A stretch of DNA of 64,000 nt from Pseudomonas sp. RIT-562. Lineage in GTDB: Bacteria > Pseudomonadota > Gammaproteobacteria > Pseudomonadales > Pseudomonadaceae. Shown piece by piece: positions 35,674-43,667 of the stretch. A model generated the notes under the pieces. The model ran no database searches, was not told where the DNA came from, and worked only from the letters and a program-made list of their open reading frames with translations. The stretch's first letter is position 1. Each line of letters opens with the position of its first letter. The stretch spans positions 124,001-188,000 of the forward strand of contig NZ_JAPJIV010000001.1 in NCBI RefSeq assembly GCF_026241895.1, given 5' to 3'. The position numbers were made by a program, and so were the translations under genes.

Positions 35674-36639
35674 ATGAGCTTTATCACCGAAATCAAAACC
35701 TTCGCCGCCCTCGGCAGCGGTGTCATCGGCAGCGGCTGGGTGTCGCGCGCGCTCTCCCACGGCCTCGACGTGGTGGCCTGGGACCCTGCGCCCGGGGCAG
35801 AAGCGGCCCTGCGCAAGCGAGTCGCGAACGCCTGGGGCGCCCTGGAAAAACAAGGCCTGGCCCCCGGTGCCTCACAGGACCGCCTGCGCTTTGTCGCAAC
35901 CATCGAAGAATGTGTGCGCGATGCCGATTTCATCCAGGAAAGCGCCCCGGAGCGCCTGGACCTGAAACTCGAGCTGCACAGCAAAATCAGTGCGGCAACC
36001 AAACCCGACGCCCTGATCGGCTCCAGCACTTCCGGGCTGTTGCCCAGCGAGTTCTACGAGAGCTCGACCCACCCGGAACGCTGCGTGGTCGGGCATCCCT
36101 TCAACCCGGTGTACCTGTTACCACTGGTGGAAGTTGTCGGTGGAAAAAACACTGCGCCTGAAGCCGTTCAAGCGGCAATGAAGGTGTATGAGTCCTTGGG
36201 CATGCGCCCACTGCATGTGCGCAAGGAAGTACCGGGTTTTATCGCCGACCGCCTGCTTGAAGCGTTGTGGCGCGAGGCTCTGCACCTGGTCAACGATGGC
36301 GTGGCCACCACTGGCGAAATCGATGATGCGATTCGTTTTGGCGCGGGCTTGCGCTGGTCGTTCATGGGCACTTTCCTGACTTACACCCTCGCCGGCGGTG
36401 ACGCTGGCATGCGCCATTTCATGGCGCAGTTTGGCCCGGCGCTGCAGTTGCCGTGGACCTATCTGCCGGCGCCGGAATTGACCGACAAATTGATCGATGA
36501 CGTGGTGGATGGCACCAGCGATCAACTGGGTACGCATAGCATTTCGGCGCTGGAACGCTATCGTGATGACTGCCTGCTGGCGGTGCTGGAAGCAGTGAAG
36601 ACCACCAAAGAGAAGCATGGGATGGCCTTCAGCGAGTAA
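35674..36639 (+). CDS. cdhA: L-carnitine dehydrogenase
   Basis: A 321-residue enzyme of the 3-hydroxyacyl-CoA dehydrogenase family that oxidises L-carnitine to 3-dehydrocarnitine with NAD. The NAD motif GSGVIGSGW is near residue 14; [11 protein letters not shown] and [21 protein letters not shown] carry the catalytic Ser and His of the family; a C-terminal helical domain follows. The start at 35674 ([10 protein letters not shown]) has a CAGGAAG ribosome site; the longer open frame runs back through cdhC and is not coding. Confidence 0.94.
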   Translation: MSFITEIKTFAALGSGVIGSGWVSRALSHGLDVVAWDPAPGAEAALRKRVANAWGALEKQGLAPGASQDRLRFVATIEECVRDADFIQESAPERLDLKLELHSKISAATKPDALIGSSTSGLLPSEFYESSTHPERCVVGHPFNPVYLLPLVEVVGGKNTAPEAVQAAMKVYESLGMRPLHVRKEVPGFIADRLLEALWREALHLVNDGVATTGEIDDAIRFGAGLRWSFMGTFLTYTLAGGDAGMRHFMAQFGPALQLPWTYLPAPELTDKLIDDVVDGTSDQLGTHSISALERYRDDCLLAVLEAVKTTKEKHGMAFSE

Positions 36640-36659
36640 AGCGTCTGCAGGCCTGGCCC

Positions 36660-36735
36660 TTTCGCGAGCAAGCCCGCTCCCACAGGGGCATGTCACAACG
36701 CAGATCCCATGTGGGAGCGGGCTTGCTCGCGAAGA
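36660..36735. repeat. REP pair (cgggcttgctcgcg type)
   Basis: Inverted REP doublet between cdhA and cdhB. Confidence 0.85.
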
Positions 36736-36772
36736 CGGCAGCCGATCCACCACCAATGTTGGAACAATCACC

Positions 36773-37249
36773 ATGCCCACGCTCACCACCTACCAAACCA
36801 CCATCATCCCCGCCTGGGTCGACTACAACGGCCATCTGCGCGATGCCTTCTACCTGCTCATCTTCAGCTACGCCACCGACGCCCTGATGGATCGTCTCGG
36901 CATGGACAGCAACAATCGCGAAGCCAGTGGCAACTCGCTGTTTACCCTCGAACTGCACCTCAATTATCTGCACGAAGTGAAGCTTGATGCCGAGGTAGAA
37001 GTACACACCCGGATCATCGACCACGACAGCAAGCGCCTGCACCTTTATCACAGCCTGCATCTTGTGGGGGATGACAAGGAACTGGCGGGCAATGAGCAAA
37101 TGCTGCTGCACGTCGACCTCGCCGGCCCCCGCTCCGCGCCTTTCAGCGCAGACACCTTGAGCAAGTTGCAAGCCATGCTCGCCGAGCAAACCGACCTGCC
37201 GGCTCCCGAATACATTGGCCGAGTGATCGCATTACCCGCTAAAAAATAA
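36773..37249 (+). CDS. cdhB: Betainyl-CoA thioesterase
   Basis: A 158-residue hotdog-fold thioesterase (PAWVDYNGHLRDAFYLLIFSYATD holds the catalytic Asp seen in 4-hydroxybenzoyl-CoA-type enzymes). It frees glycine betaine from betainyl-CoA, the last step from carnitine to glycine betaine. The start at 36773 follows the REP pair, with a GGAAC site. Third enzyme of the carnitine operon. Confidence 0.92.
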   Translation: MPTLTTYQTTIIPAWVDYNGHLRDAFYLLIFSYATDALMDRLGMDSNNREASGNSLFTLELHLNYLHEVKLDAEVEVHTRIIDHDSKRLHLYHSLHLVGDDKELAGNEQMLLHVDLAGPRSAPFSADTLSKLQAMLAEQTDLPAPEYIGRVIALPAKK

Positions 37250-37263
37250 CCAGGAGATCGTCA

Positions 37264-38427
37264 TTGAACACCGCCGCCGCTTTCGCCGACTTCCGAACCT
37301 ATCCATTGATCAGCGCGTTGACCGCCGTGCACACCCTGGCGGACCGGATTCAAGTGACCTGGGCTGACGGACGCCTCAGTCCTTTTCATTTCCAGTGGCT
37401 GCGGGACAATTGCCCGTGCCCGCTGTGCGTCTACACAGTGACCCGCGAACAGGTGCTGGAAATCGTTGACGTTGATCAGGACCTGTTGCCCTGCGAGGCG
37501 CACATCGATGCCGAAGGATGCTTGTCTGTCGCCTGGCAGGGCGGCCATCTCAGCCGCTTCGACCCGGGCTGGTTGCGGGCTCATGCCTATGATGACGAGT
37601 CCCGTGCCGAGCGCCGGGCTGGCAAACCCAAGGCCAGGTTGTGGCGCAGTGACCTGCAGCTGCCAGTCTTCGACTATTCAGCGCTGATGAGCGACAACCA
37701 CACCTTGCTGCAGTGGCTATTGGCGGTGCGTGATATCGGCCTGACCCAGGTGCGCGACGTGCCCACCGAACCCGGTTCGCTGAAGCTGATCGCCCAGCGC
37801 ATTTCCTTCATTCGCGAGAGCAACTTCGGCGTGCTGTTCAACGTGCAGTCCAAGGCCGATGCCGACAGCAATGCCTACACCGCTTTCAACCTGCCGCTGC
37901 ACAGCGACCTGCCGACCCGAGAGCTGCAACCGGGGCTGCAATTTCTGCACTGCCTGGTCAATGATGCCGAGGGTGGCGAGAGTATTTTCGTCGACGGTTT
38001 TGCCATTGCCCAGGCGTTGCGCGAGGAAGATCCCGAGTCGTTCAAATCCTTGTGTGAAATCCCCGTGGAGTTTCGCAACAAGGATCGCCACAGCGACTAC
38101 CGGTGCCTGGCGCCGATCATTGCCCTGGATGCGCTGGGCCAGGTCTCGGAGATTCGGATGGCGAATTTTCTGCGCGGCCCGTTCGATGCGTCTGCCGAGC
38201 AGATGCCCACGTTGTATCGAGCTTATCGGCGCTTTATTGCCATGACCCGCGAGCCTCGGTTTCGGCTGATGCAGCGGCTTAATCCGGGTGAGATGTGGTG
38301 CTTTGATAACCGCCGCACCCTTCATGCCCGTAATGCGTTCGACCCCGCCACTGGCGCCCGGCATTTTCAGGGTTGTTATGTGGATCGCGATGAGTTGTTG
38401 TCGCGGATATTGGTATTGCAACGCTAG
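37264..38427 (+). CDS. Gamma-butyrobetaine dioxygenase
   Basis: A 387-residue Fe(II)/2-oxoglutarate oxygenase that should hydroxylate gamma-butyrobetaine to L-carnitine. The N-terminal 100 residues form a DUF971-like domain with a zinc-type CPCPLC motif (LRDNCPCPLCVYT); the C-terminal TauD-type domain has the iron HxD as LHSDLPTRE and the distal His in NRRTLHARNAF. The start is a TTG with AGGAG seven bases before it and 15 bases after cdhB, so it is read in the same transcript. Length matches the Pseudomonas sp. AK1 enzyme (383 residues). Other TauD-type substrates cannot be excluded. Confidence 0.85.
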   Translation: MNTAAAFADFRTYPLISALTAVHTLADRIQVTWADGRLSPFHFQWLRDNCPCPLCVYTVTREQVLEIVDVDQDLLPCEAHIDAEGCLSVAWQGGHLSRFDPGWLRAHAYDDESRAERRAGKPKARLWRSDLQLPVFDYSALMSDNHTLLQWLLAVRDIGLTQVRDVPTEPGSLKLIAQRISFIRESNFGVLFNVQSKADADSNAYTAFNLPLHSDLPTRELQPGLQFLHCLVNDAEGGESIFVDGFAIAQALREEDPESFKSLCEIPVEFRNKDRHSDYRCLAPIIALDALGQVSEIRMANFLRGPFDASAEQMPTLYRAYRRFIAMTREPRFRLMQRLNPGEMWCFDNRRTLHARNAFDPATGARHFQGCYVDRDELLSRILVLQR

Positions 38428-38441
38428 ACCGCGTCATCGTT

Positions 38442-38518
38442 CTTCGCGAGCAAGCCCGCTCCCACACTGGATTTGTGCACACCACCCCCCTTGTGGGAGC
38501 GGGCTTGCTCGCGAAGAC
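38442..38518. repeat. REP pair (cgggcttgctcgcg type)
   Basis: Inverted REP doublet following the gamma-butyrobetaine dioxygenase. Confidence 0.85.
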
Positions 38519-38556
38519 GTCAGGCCAGGCACCACATCGTTCGCTGATTCACAGGC

Positions 38557-38592
38557 AAAAAAAACCCCGATCAAGCCGTGACAAGATCGGAG
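38557..38592 (-). terminator. Rho-independent terminator on the minus strand
   Basis: An 8-bp stem with one G-U pair (CTCCGATC / GATCGGGG), a 12-base loop and a run of eight T on the minus strand. No protein gene on that strand ends here, so it points to a non-coding transcript. Confidence 0.7.
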
Positions 38593-38698
38593 CTGAGGAG
38601 GGTACTGTTGAGGAGCCGTTGCGCGAGGGTGACCAACCTTCGTCAAGCCAGCTGAATCCAGTGTGCCCACTCCGCTCTCGGTGCAGTTAGCCGAAAAC
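38557..38698 (-). ncRNA. Candidate small RNA
   Basis: A minus-strand unit with no open frame, ending in the terminator at 38557-38592. A possible promoter lies upstream: TTGTCG (38727-38732) and TATGAA (38705-38710), 16 bases apart, placing the start near 38698 and the RNA at about 140 bases. No known sRNA family was recognised. The promoter is only a partial match, so existence is unproven. Confidence 0.4.
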
Positions 38699-38805
38699 GA
38701 CCTGTTCATAGGTATCGCGGCCATTACGACAAATCGCCCTTGCCGCCACCGGCCCCCCCGATGAGAATCGAATCACGACACCGTTCCCTGAAGAAGGATT
38801 GCGTC

Positions 38806-39069
38806 ATGATGCACGCCGATTTGATTGACCAGGAAGACCTGCTGGGCCAGCTGAAATCATTGGGTTTTCAAGTACCGAACGGTTCTACCGCCGAACAGGC
38901 TTGTGAGTGTGCGGTGCGGGGTTTGAACGATGAACGGGCGATAACGCTGCGGACCATGGTCAAGCAGATGTACACCAGCAGCGCGACCATCCTGCCGGCT
39001 GTGCGTCAGGCGATCGACAAGCAGTTGTTGCCGGCGTTGGCGGCGTACCAGCAGAGCCGTAGCGCCTGA
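38806..39069 (+). CDS. Hypothetical small protein
   Basis: An 87-residue protein starting MMHADLIDQEDLL, with AAGGA upstream (GAAGAAGGATTGCGTC). It looks helical (LLGQLKSLGFQVPNGSTAEQ, ERAITLRTMVKQMYTSS) with two cysteines (CECAVRG). No family recognised. Codon use is normal for the region. It stands alone between the carnitine genes and gbdR; whether it belongs to either regulon is not visible. Confidence 0.65.
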   Translation: MMHADLIDQEDLLGQLKSLGFQVPNGSTAEQACECAVRGLNDERAITLRTMVKQMYTSSATILPAVRQAIDKQLLPALAAYQQSRSA

Positions 39070-39078
39070 TAGATACTC

Positions 39079-39172
39079 ATCGCGGGCAAGCCTTGCTCCC
39101 ACAGGTTCCGGGTTGGATTACAAATTTGCGATCCGCCCTAGACCAATGTGGGAGCAAGGCTTGCCCGCGATG
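39079..39172. repeat. REP pair (cgggcaagccttgctcccac type)
   Basis: Inverted doublet of a third REP class (cgcgggcaagccttgctcccaca) between the small hypothetical gene and gbdR, which converge. A second copy of this class lies at 45769. Confidence 0.85.
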
Positions 39173-39185
39173 CAAGCGCCTCGGT

Positions 39186-40289
39186 TTAAAGCCTCACACT
39201 GGCAAAAGTCGACTCATTGCGCGCCTGACTCAACGCCGACAACGGTCCCGACAACGGCGACAGCACCAGCGCCTGCGGCAACGGCATCATTGCAACCTGC
39301 TGCGTAGTATTGGAACCAACGCGCTCGTCACGCGGCGGAATGCCGAAGTATTCGCGGTAGCACTTGGAGAAGTGCGGCGTAGACACGAAGCCGCACACGG
39401 ATGCCACCTCGATGATCGACATCGGCGTCTGCTTGAGCAACTGCCGGGCGCGGATCAAGCGCAATTTCAAGTAGTACCGCGACGGCGAACAATGCAGGTA
39501 CTTCTGGAACAACCGCTCCAGCTGGCGACGCGACACCGCGACGTACACCGCAAGCTCATCCAGATCGATCGGCTCCTCCAGATTCGCCTCCATCAGCGCG
39601 ACGATTTCCTGCAGCTTCGGCTGGTTGGTGCCCAGCATATGTTTAAGCGGCACGCGCTGGTGATCCTGTTCGTTACGGATGCGCTCGTAGACGAACATTT
39701 CCGAGATCGCGGCCGACAGCTCGCGCCCATGATCACGGCTGATCAGGTGCAGCATCATGTCCAGCGGCGCGGTGCCGCCAGAGCTGGTGAAGCGATTGCG
39801 ATCGAGGGTGAACAACCGGGTGCTCATGGCCACTCGTGGAAAAGCTTCCTGCATCGACGCCAGGCATTCCCAGTGCACGCTGCAATCAAACCCGTCCAGC
39901 AGGCCGGCGCAAGCCAGGGCCCAACTGCCGGTGCAGACCGCGCCTAGACGACGCGACTGACGCGCCTGGCTTTGCAGCCACGACACGTGTTCGCGGGTCA
40001 CAGTACGTTGGATGCCAATACCGCCGCAGACAATGATGGTGTCCAGCGCGGGCGCTTTGTGCATGGAGCAGTCTGGGGTGATCTGCAGGCCGTCACTGGC
40101 CCAGACCTGCCCGCCATCGACGGTGAGTGTGGTCCAGCGATACAGCTCGCGACCGGACAACTGGTTGGCCATGCGCAGCGGTTCTACTGCGGACGCCAGA
40201 GAAATCAGCGTGAAATTGTCCAGCAGCAAAAAGCCGATGGATTGAGGCGCACGGTTCTGGGGTTGAGCCCCGGAGTTGAACGTCGTCAT
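39186..40289 (-). CDS. gbdR: Glycine betaine / dimethylglycine regulator GbdR
   Basis: A 367-residue GlxA/AraC-family activator. N-terminal DJ-1/PfpI-type domain (IGFLLLDNFTLISLASAVEPLRMANQ, FTSSGGTAPLDMML); C-terminal AraC domain with two helix-turn-helix units (DLDELAVYVAVSRRQLERLF and MSIIEVASVCGFVSTPHFSK). In P. aeruginosa GbdR senses glycine betaine and dimethylglycine and activates gbcAB, dgcAB, the sox operon, sdaB and cbcXWV. Start at 40289 (MTTFNSG) has GAGGAG just upstream; five further codons upstream are possible. A tail of about 35 Ser/Ala-rich residues is present. Promoter features are listed separately. Confidence 0.95.
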   Translation of the reverse strand: MTTFNSGAQPQNRAPQSIGFLLLDNFTLISLASAVEPLRMANQLSGRELYRWTTLTVDGGQVWASDGLQITPDCSMHKAPALDTIIVCGGIGIQRTVTREHVSWLQSQARQSRRLGAVCTGSWALACAGLLDGFDCSVHWECLASMQEAFPRVAMSTRLFTLDRNRFTSSGGTAPLDMMLHLISRDHGRELSAAISEMFVYERIRNEQDHQRVPLKHMLGTNQPKLQEIVALMEANLEEPIDLDELAVYVAVSRRQLERLFQKYLHCSPSRYYLKLRLIRARQLLKQTPMSIIEVASVCGFVSTPHFSKCYREYFGIPPRDERVGSNTTQQVAMMPLPQALVLSPLSGPLSALSQARNESTFASVRL

Positions 40290-40384
40290 CGCATATCTCC
40301 TCACACAAAGCGGGTGATGGCCTCAGGCGGAGGCTCTTGTTATTGCCATCGTTCTCGCGTGGGAGACGGGCTTTGTAATGACAG

Positions 40385-40400
40385 AGCAATTGCCATGCCT
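40385..40400 (-). promoter_or_regulatory. Sigma54 promoter of gbdR (-24/-12)
   Basis: On the minus strand AGGCATGGCAATTGCT matches the sigma54 consensus TGGCACG-N4-TTGC at nearly every position, with exact GG-N10-GC spacing. It lies about 95-110 bases upstream of the gbdR start. P. aeruginosa gbdR is reported to be sigma54-dependent, which supports the call. Confidence 0.75.
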
Positions 40401-40404
40401 AAAA

Positions 40405-40420
40405 TTGAATGCGCGTTCAA
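40405..40420. promoter_or_regulatory. BetI-like palindrome upstream of gbdR
   Basis: TTGAATGCGCGTTCAA, palindromic at 14 of 16 positions, just upstream of the sigma54 promoter. It shares TTGAA/TTCAA ends with the betI operator at 48146. BetI control of gbdR has been reported in P. aeruginosa; binding here is inferred. Confidence 0.5.
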
Positions 40421-40821
40421 TAACTCCTGAAAACGACGTCGGAATGTGTCCGGATGCTTCTATAAAAGGACGCGCGGGGAGTAGGGTTTTAAATTGCCAT
40501 CAGGCGGGACAAGCGCAGTGCCGGGCGGGGTGTGAGCAAATCGGTAGCACTTGTGGGAACAGGGCTGCGGCGAGATGGAAACGAGTGTCACCACAAGCAC
40601 GGGTGACCAGTGGTCGAGTGGCTGCTGAATACTTGGACGACTTATCTGTAAGCGACGCGCCATAAGGTGGCGCGTTGGGAATCGAGTGTTCACTTAGCGC
40701 GCAGTTTTGACTGGTCTGACGCCTTCGCGAGCAAGCCCGCTCCCACATTTGATTTGCGTCGATCACAAATCCAGTGTGGGAGCGGGCTTGCTCGCGAAGC
40801 AGGCGGCTCGGTCTTACTGAA
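40421..40821. other. Non-coding gap between gbdR promoter and sdaB
   Basis: No credible gene. It includes TCTATAAAAGG-like A/T-rich sequence at about 40459-40468 and the REP pair at 40723. Upstream activator sites for the gbdR sigma54 promoter (NtrC/CbrB, IHF) would be expected here but I cannot pick one with confidence. Confidence 0.5.
40723..40799. repeat. REP pair (cgggcttgctcgcg type)
   Basis: Inverted REP doublet just past the sdaB stop; may help end sdaB transcripts before gbdR. Confidence 0.85.
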
Positions 40822-42198
40822 TCAGCACTCCACCGCACTGACCGCCAACCCACCCCGCGAAGTCTCTTTATATTTGTCATGCATATCCGCCCCGGTATCG
40901 CGCATGGTGCGGATCACCCGGTCCAGCGAGATGAAGTGTTGTCCGTCCCCGCGCAACGCCATCTGCGCCGCATTGATCGCCTTGACCGCCGCAATCGCAT
41001 TGCGCTCGATGCAGGGTACCTGCACCAGCCCGCCCACCGGGTCGCAGGTCAGCCCGAGGTTATGTTCCAGGCCAATCTCGGCCGCGTTGCACAGCTGCTC
41101 CGGCGTGGCGCCGAGGATTTCCGCCAAGCCGGCCGCCGCCATCGCGCAAGCGGACCCGACTTCACCCTGGCAGCCGACTTCGGCGCCGGAGATCGAAGCG
41201 TTCTTCTTGCACAGAATCCCCACAGCCGCCGCGCTCAGGAAATAGTCGACGACATTGGCGTCAGTCACCGCTTCGCTGAACTTCATGAAGTAATGCAGCA
41301 CTGCAGGAATGATCCCCGCCGCGCCATTGGTCGGCGCCGTGACCATGCGCCCGCCTGCGGCATTTTCTTCGTTGACGGCCAAGGCGAACAGGTTGACCCA
41401 CTCCATCGCACTCAGCGTCGAGCCGATCACATTGGGCTTGCCAAGCTCCTGAAGACTGCGGTGCAACCTGGCAGCGCGACGTCGCACGTTCAGGCCGCCG
41501 GGCAGGATGCCTTCGTGCTTCAAACCTTGCTCAACGCAATCCTGCATCGCTCGCCAGAGCTTCATCAGGCCGCTACGAATTTCGTCTTCACTGCGCCAGA
41601 CTTTTTCGTTGGCCATCATCAACTCGGCGACTCGCAGGTTGTGCTTCTGACACAGGCTCAACAACTCGACCGCACTGGAGAAATCGTATGGCAACTCGGT
41701 GCGGTCCATATCCACCACGCCGCTGCTGGCCTGCGCCTGATCCACGACAAAACCGCCGCCCACTGAATAGTAAGTGTCGCGGTGCAGTTCGCCGGCATCA
41801 CCTTCGACGATCAAGGTCATGGCATTGGGATGGAATGGCAGGTTTTCGTCGATCAGGCGCATGTCACGGGCCCAGATGAACGGCACCGGCAGATGACCAT
41901 CGAGCAATAACTCATCGGTTTCACGCAGGGTGGCGATGCGAATGCCGATCTGCGACGGATCGATCGCGTCCGGCCACTCGCCCATCAAACCCATGATCAC
42001 TGCATTGTCGCTGCCGTGACCGATACCCGTGGCCGACAGCGAACCATACAACTGGACCTCGACGCGCCGGACCTGCTCCAGCAGCCCTTGCTCGCGCAAG
42101 CCCTGCACGAACAGTGCTGCGGCACGCATGGGCCCCACGGTGTGCGAACTGGAAGGGCCAATGCCGATTTTGAACAGGTCGAAAACGCTGATAGCCAT
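40822..42198 (-). CDS. sdaB: L-serine ammonia-lyase, 4Fe-4S type
   Basis: A 458-residue single-chain L-serine dehydratase converting serine to pyruvate and ammonia. The iron-sulphur ligands are Cys343 ([11 protein letters not shown]), Cys385 (LTCDPVGG) and Cys396 (VPCIERN), and the C-terminal Cys458, which in the Legionella enzyme folds into the active site, is also present. The [12 protein letters not shown] motif at 11-23 binds substrate carboxylate in the family. The start at 42198 gives [17 protein letters not shown]. It takes serine made by GlyA into central metabolism and is divergent from cbcX. Confidence 0.95.
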   Translation of the reverse strand: MAISVFDLFKIGIGPSSSHTVGPMRAAALFVQGLREQGLLEQVRRVEVQLYGSLSATGIGHGSDNAVIMGLMGEWPDAIDPSQIGIRIATLRETDELLLDGHLPVPFIWARDMRLIDENLPFHPNAMTLIVEGDAGELHRDTYYSVGGGFVVDQAQASSGVVDMDRTELPYDFSSAVELLSLCQKHNLRVAELMMANEKVWRSEDEIRSGLMKLWRAMQDCVEQGLKHEGILPGGLNVRRRAARLHRSLQELGKPNVIGSTLSAMEWVNLFALAVNEENAAGGRMVTAPTNGAAGIIPAVLHYFMKFSEAVTDANVVDYFLSAAAVGILCKKNASISGAEVGCQGEVGSACAMAAAGLAEILGATPEQLCNAAEIGLEHNLGLTCDPVGGLVQVPCIERNAIAAVKAINAAQMALRGDGQHFISLDRVIRTMRDTGADMHDKYKETSRGGLAVSAVEC

Positions 42199-42633
42199 TA
42201 CTGCCGAACTCCTGGATATGCCCAACTCCAGACGCAAAAGCGCCCAGTGACGGAGCTGCTACGCTCAAGCTGCAATCCGCCGATATGGCTGCATCATCAG
42301 GCTTTTATCCGGTGGTTCGACGTCTCGAACCGACGCACTCTTGTCCACCAACGCCGCGAGTCGCCAACGTGATGGTTTCGCCGTTTTTTTGCGGAGCAGA
42401 GGGACAAACAGGGCAGAAAAAAGCTGTAAACGACGTCACCGACACTGGATGCGACCATCCCTGTACTGGATACGACGCACCCTGTAGGCGTCAGATTTTC
42501 ACTGGTACATGATCATATCGACTCGATTGCAAGGCGCCGTGGTAGAGCTGTCTGAAAACGCCATCCAACCGCAACCTATAAGTGCGGTGGTCCAGTCGGA
42601 ACACTGCCAAAAAAAACACCAAGGAGTCAGTCA
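42199..42633. other. Divergent promoter region sdaB / cbcX
   Basis: A 435-base gap without a gene. It holds the 21-base direct repeat at 42444-42485 and a long 5' leader for cbcX with AAGGAG at about 42620-42626 just before the start. No hairpin resembling a known riboswitch was recognised. Confidence 0.6.
42444..42485. promoter_or_regulatory. 21-bp tandem repeat upstream of cbcX, probable GbdR site
   Basis: Two abutting 21-base copies (actggat.cgac....ccctgt) identical at 17 of 21 positions, so each lies two helical turns from the next. Read on the other strand the first copy contains GGTCGCATCCAGT, very close to GGTCGCTCCAGTG upstream of caiX. About 150-190 bases before cbcX and 245 before sdaB. 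Confidence 0.65.
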
Positions 42634-43584
42634 ATGAAAGGTTCCACGTCGTTGTTGTTGGCCGCCATGCTTAGTCTGCCGGTTCTGGCGCAAGCTGCAG
42701 AACCGGCCCAGTGCAGCACCGTAAACTTCTCCGATGTCGGCTGGACCGATATCACCGTGACCACCGCCACCACCAGCGTCGTTCTCGACGCACTGGGGTA
42801 CAAGACCAAAACCACAATGATCTCCGTACCGGTGACCTACAAGTCCCTGGCCGACGGCAAGAACATGGACGTGTTCCTGGGTAACTGGATGCCGACCATG
42901 GAAAACGACATCAAGGCGTATCGTGATGCCGGCACCGTGGAGACCCTGCGCGCCAACCTGGAAAACGCGAAATACACCCTCGCCGTCCCCGAAGAGTTGT
43001 ATAACAAGGGGCTGAAGGATTTCGCCGACATCGCCAAGTTCAAGAAGGAACTGGATGGCAAGATCTACGGCATCGAACCTGGCAACGACGGCAATCGTCT
43101 GATCCAGAGCATGATCGACAAGAACGCCTTCGGCCTCAAGGACGCCGGGTTCAAGGTGGTCGAGTCCAGCGAGGCAGGCATGCTCTCGCAAGTCGATCGC
43201 GCGCAGCGGCGCAACACCGCAGTAGTGTTCCTGGGTTGGGAACCACACCCGATGAACACTCGCTTCAAGATGAAGTACCTGACCGGCGGCGACGACTTCT
43301 TCGGCCCGAACTTCGGCCAGGCGACCATCTTCACCAACACCCGCAAGGGTTACGCGCAGGAATGCAGCAACGTCGGTCAGTTGCTGAAAAACCTGGTGTT
43401 CACCCTCGACATGGAAAGCACGCTGATGGGCAACGTCCTGGACGACAAGATGAAGCCTGACGCTGCGGCCCGGGCGTGGCTGAAAAAGAATCCACAGGTG
43501 CTCGATACCTGGCTCGCTGGCGTGACCACCATTGACGGTAAACCAGGCCTGGAGGCCGTGAAAGCCAAGCTCGCACAGCCTTGA
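42634..43584 (+). CDS. cbcX: Choline-binding periplasmic protein CbcX
   Basis: A 316-residue substrate-binding protein of the ChoX type. Signal peptide MKGSTSLLLAAMLSLPVLAQA, then EPAQCSTVNFSDVGWTDITV; the aromatic site residues appear in GNWMPTMEND and GWEPHPMN. It captures choline for the CbcWV transporter, which in P. aeruginosa also accepts glycine betaine and carnitine through other binding proteins (BetX, CaiX). Strong AAGGAG site. First gene of cbcXWV. Confidence 0.95.
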   Translation: MKGSTSLLLAAMLSLPVLAQAAEPAQCSTVNFSDVGWTDITVTTATTSVVLDALGYKTKTTMISVPVTYKSLADGKNMDVFLGNWMPTMENDIKAYRDAGTVETLRANLENAKYTLAVPEELYNKGLKDFADIAKFKKELDGKIYGIEPGNDGNRLIQSMIDKNAFGLKDAGFKVVESSEAGMLSQVDRAQRRNTAVVFLGWEPHPMNTRFKMKYLTGGDDFFGPNFGQATIFTNTRKGYAQECSNVGQLLKNLVFTLDMESTLMGNVLDDKMKPDAAARAWLKKNPQVLDTWLAGVTTIDGKPGLEAVKAKLAQP

Positions 43585-43601
43585 ATTCAGGAGCATCGCT
43601 T

Positions 43602-43667
43602 ATGCCGGGCAGGCTTGCCTGCCCGGGCTGTTATTTCCTTGCATGCGGACGTTCAATACCATGCTGA
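43602..43667 (+). CDS. Possible 21-residue leader peptide before cbcW
   Basis: A short frame, MPGRLACPGCYFLACGRSIPC, with a strong CAGGAG site eight bases before its ATG. Its TGA overlaps the start of cbcW (ATGCTGA), so ribosomes ending here could restart at cbcW, which has no good ribosome site of its own. The frame contains the hairpin at 43605. No homologue known to me. Confidence 0.4.
   Translation: MPGRLACPGCYFLACGRSIPC
43605..43626 (+). promoter_or_regulatory. Intercistronic hairpin between cbcX and cbcW
   Basis: Perfect 9-bp stem (ccgggcagg / cctgcccgg) with a four-base loop and no T run, so not a terminator. Such hairpins after binding-protein genes often protect the upstream message and raise it over the permease message. 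Confidence 0.6.

Noticed and set aside
42199..42633. A riboswitch in the long cbcX leader
   Set aside because: No conserved aptamer pattern was recognised; the tandem repeat better fits a protein-binding site.
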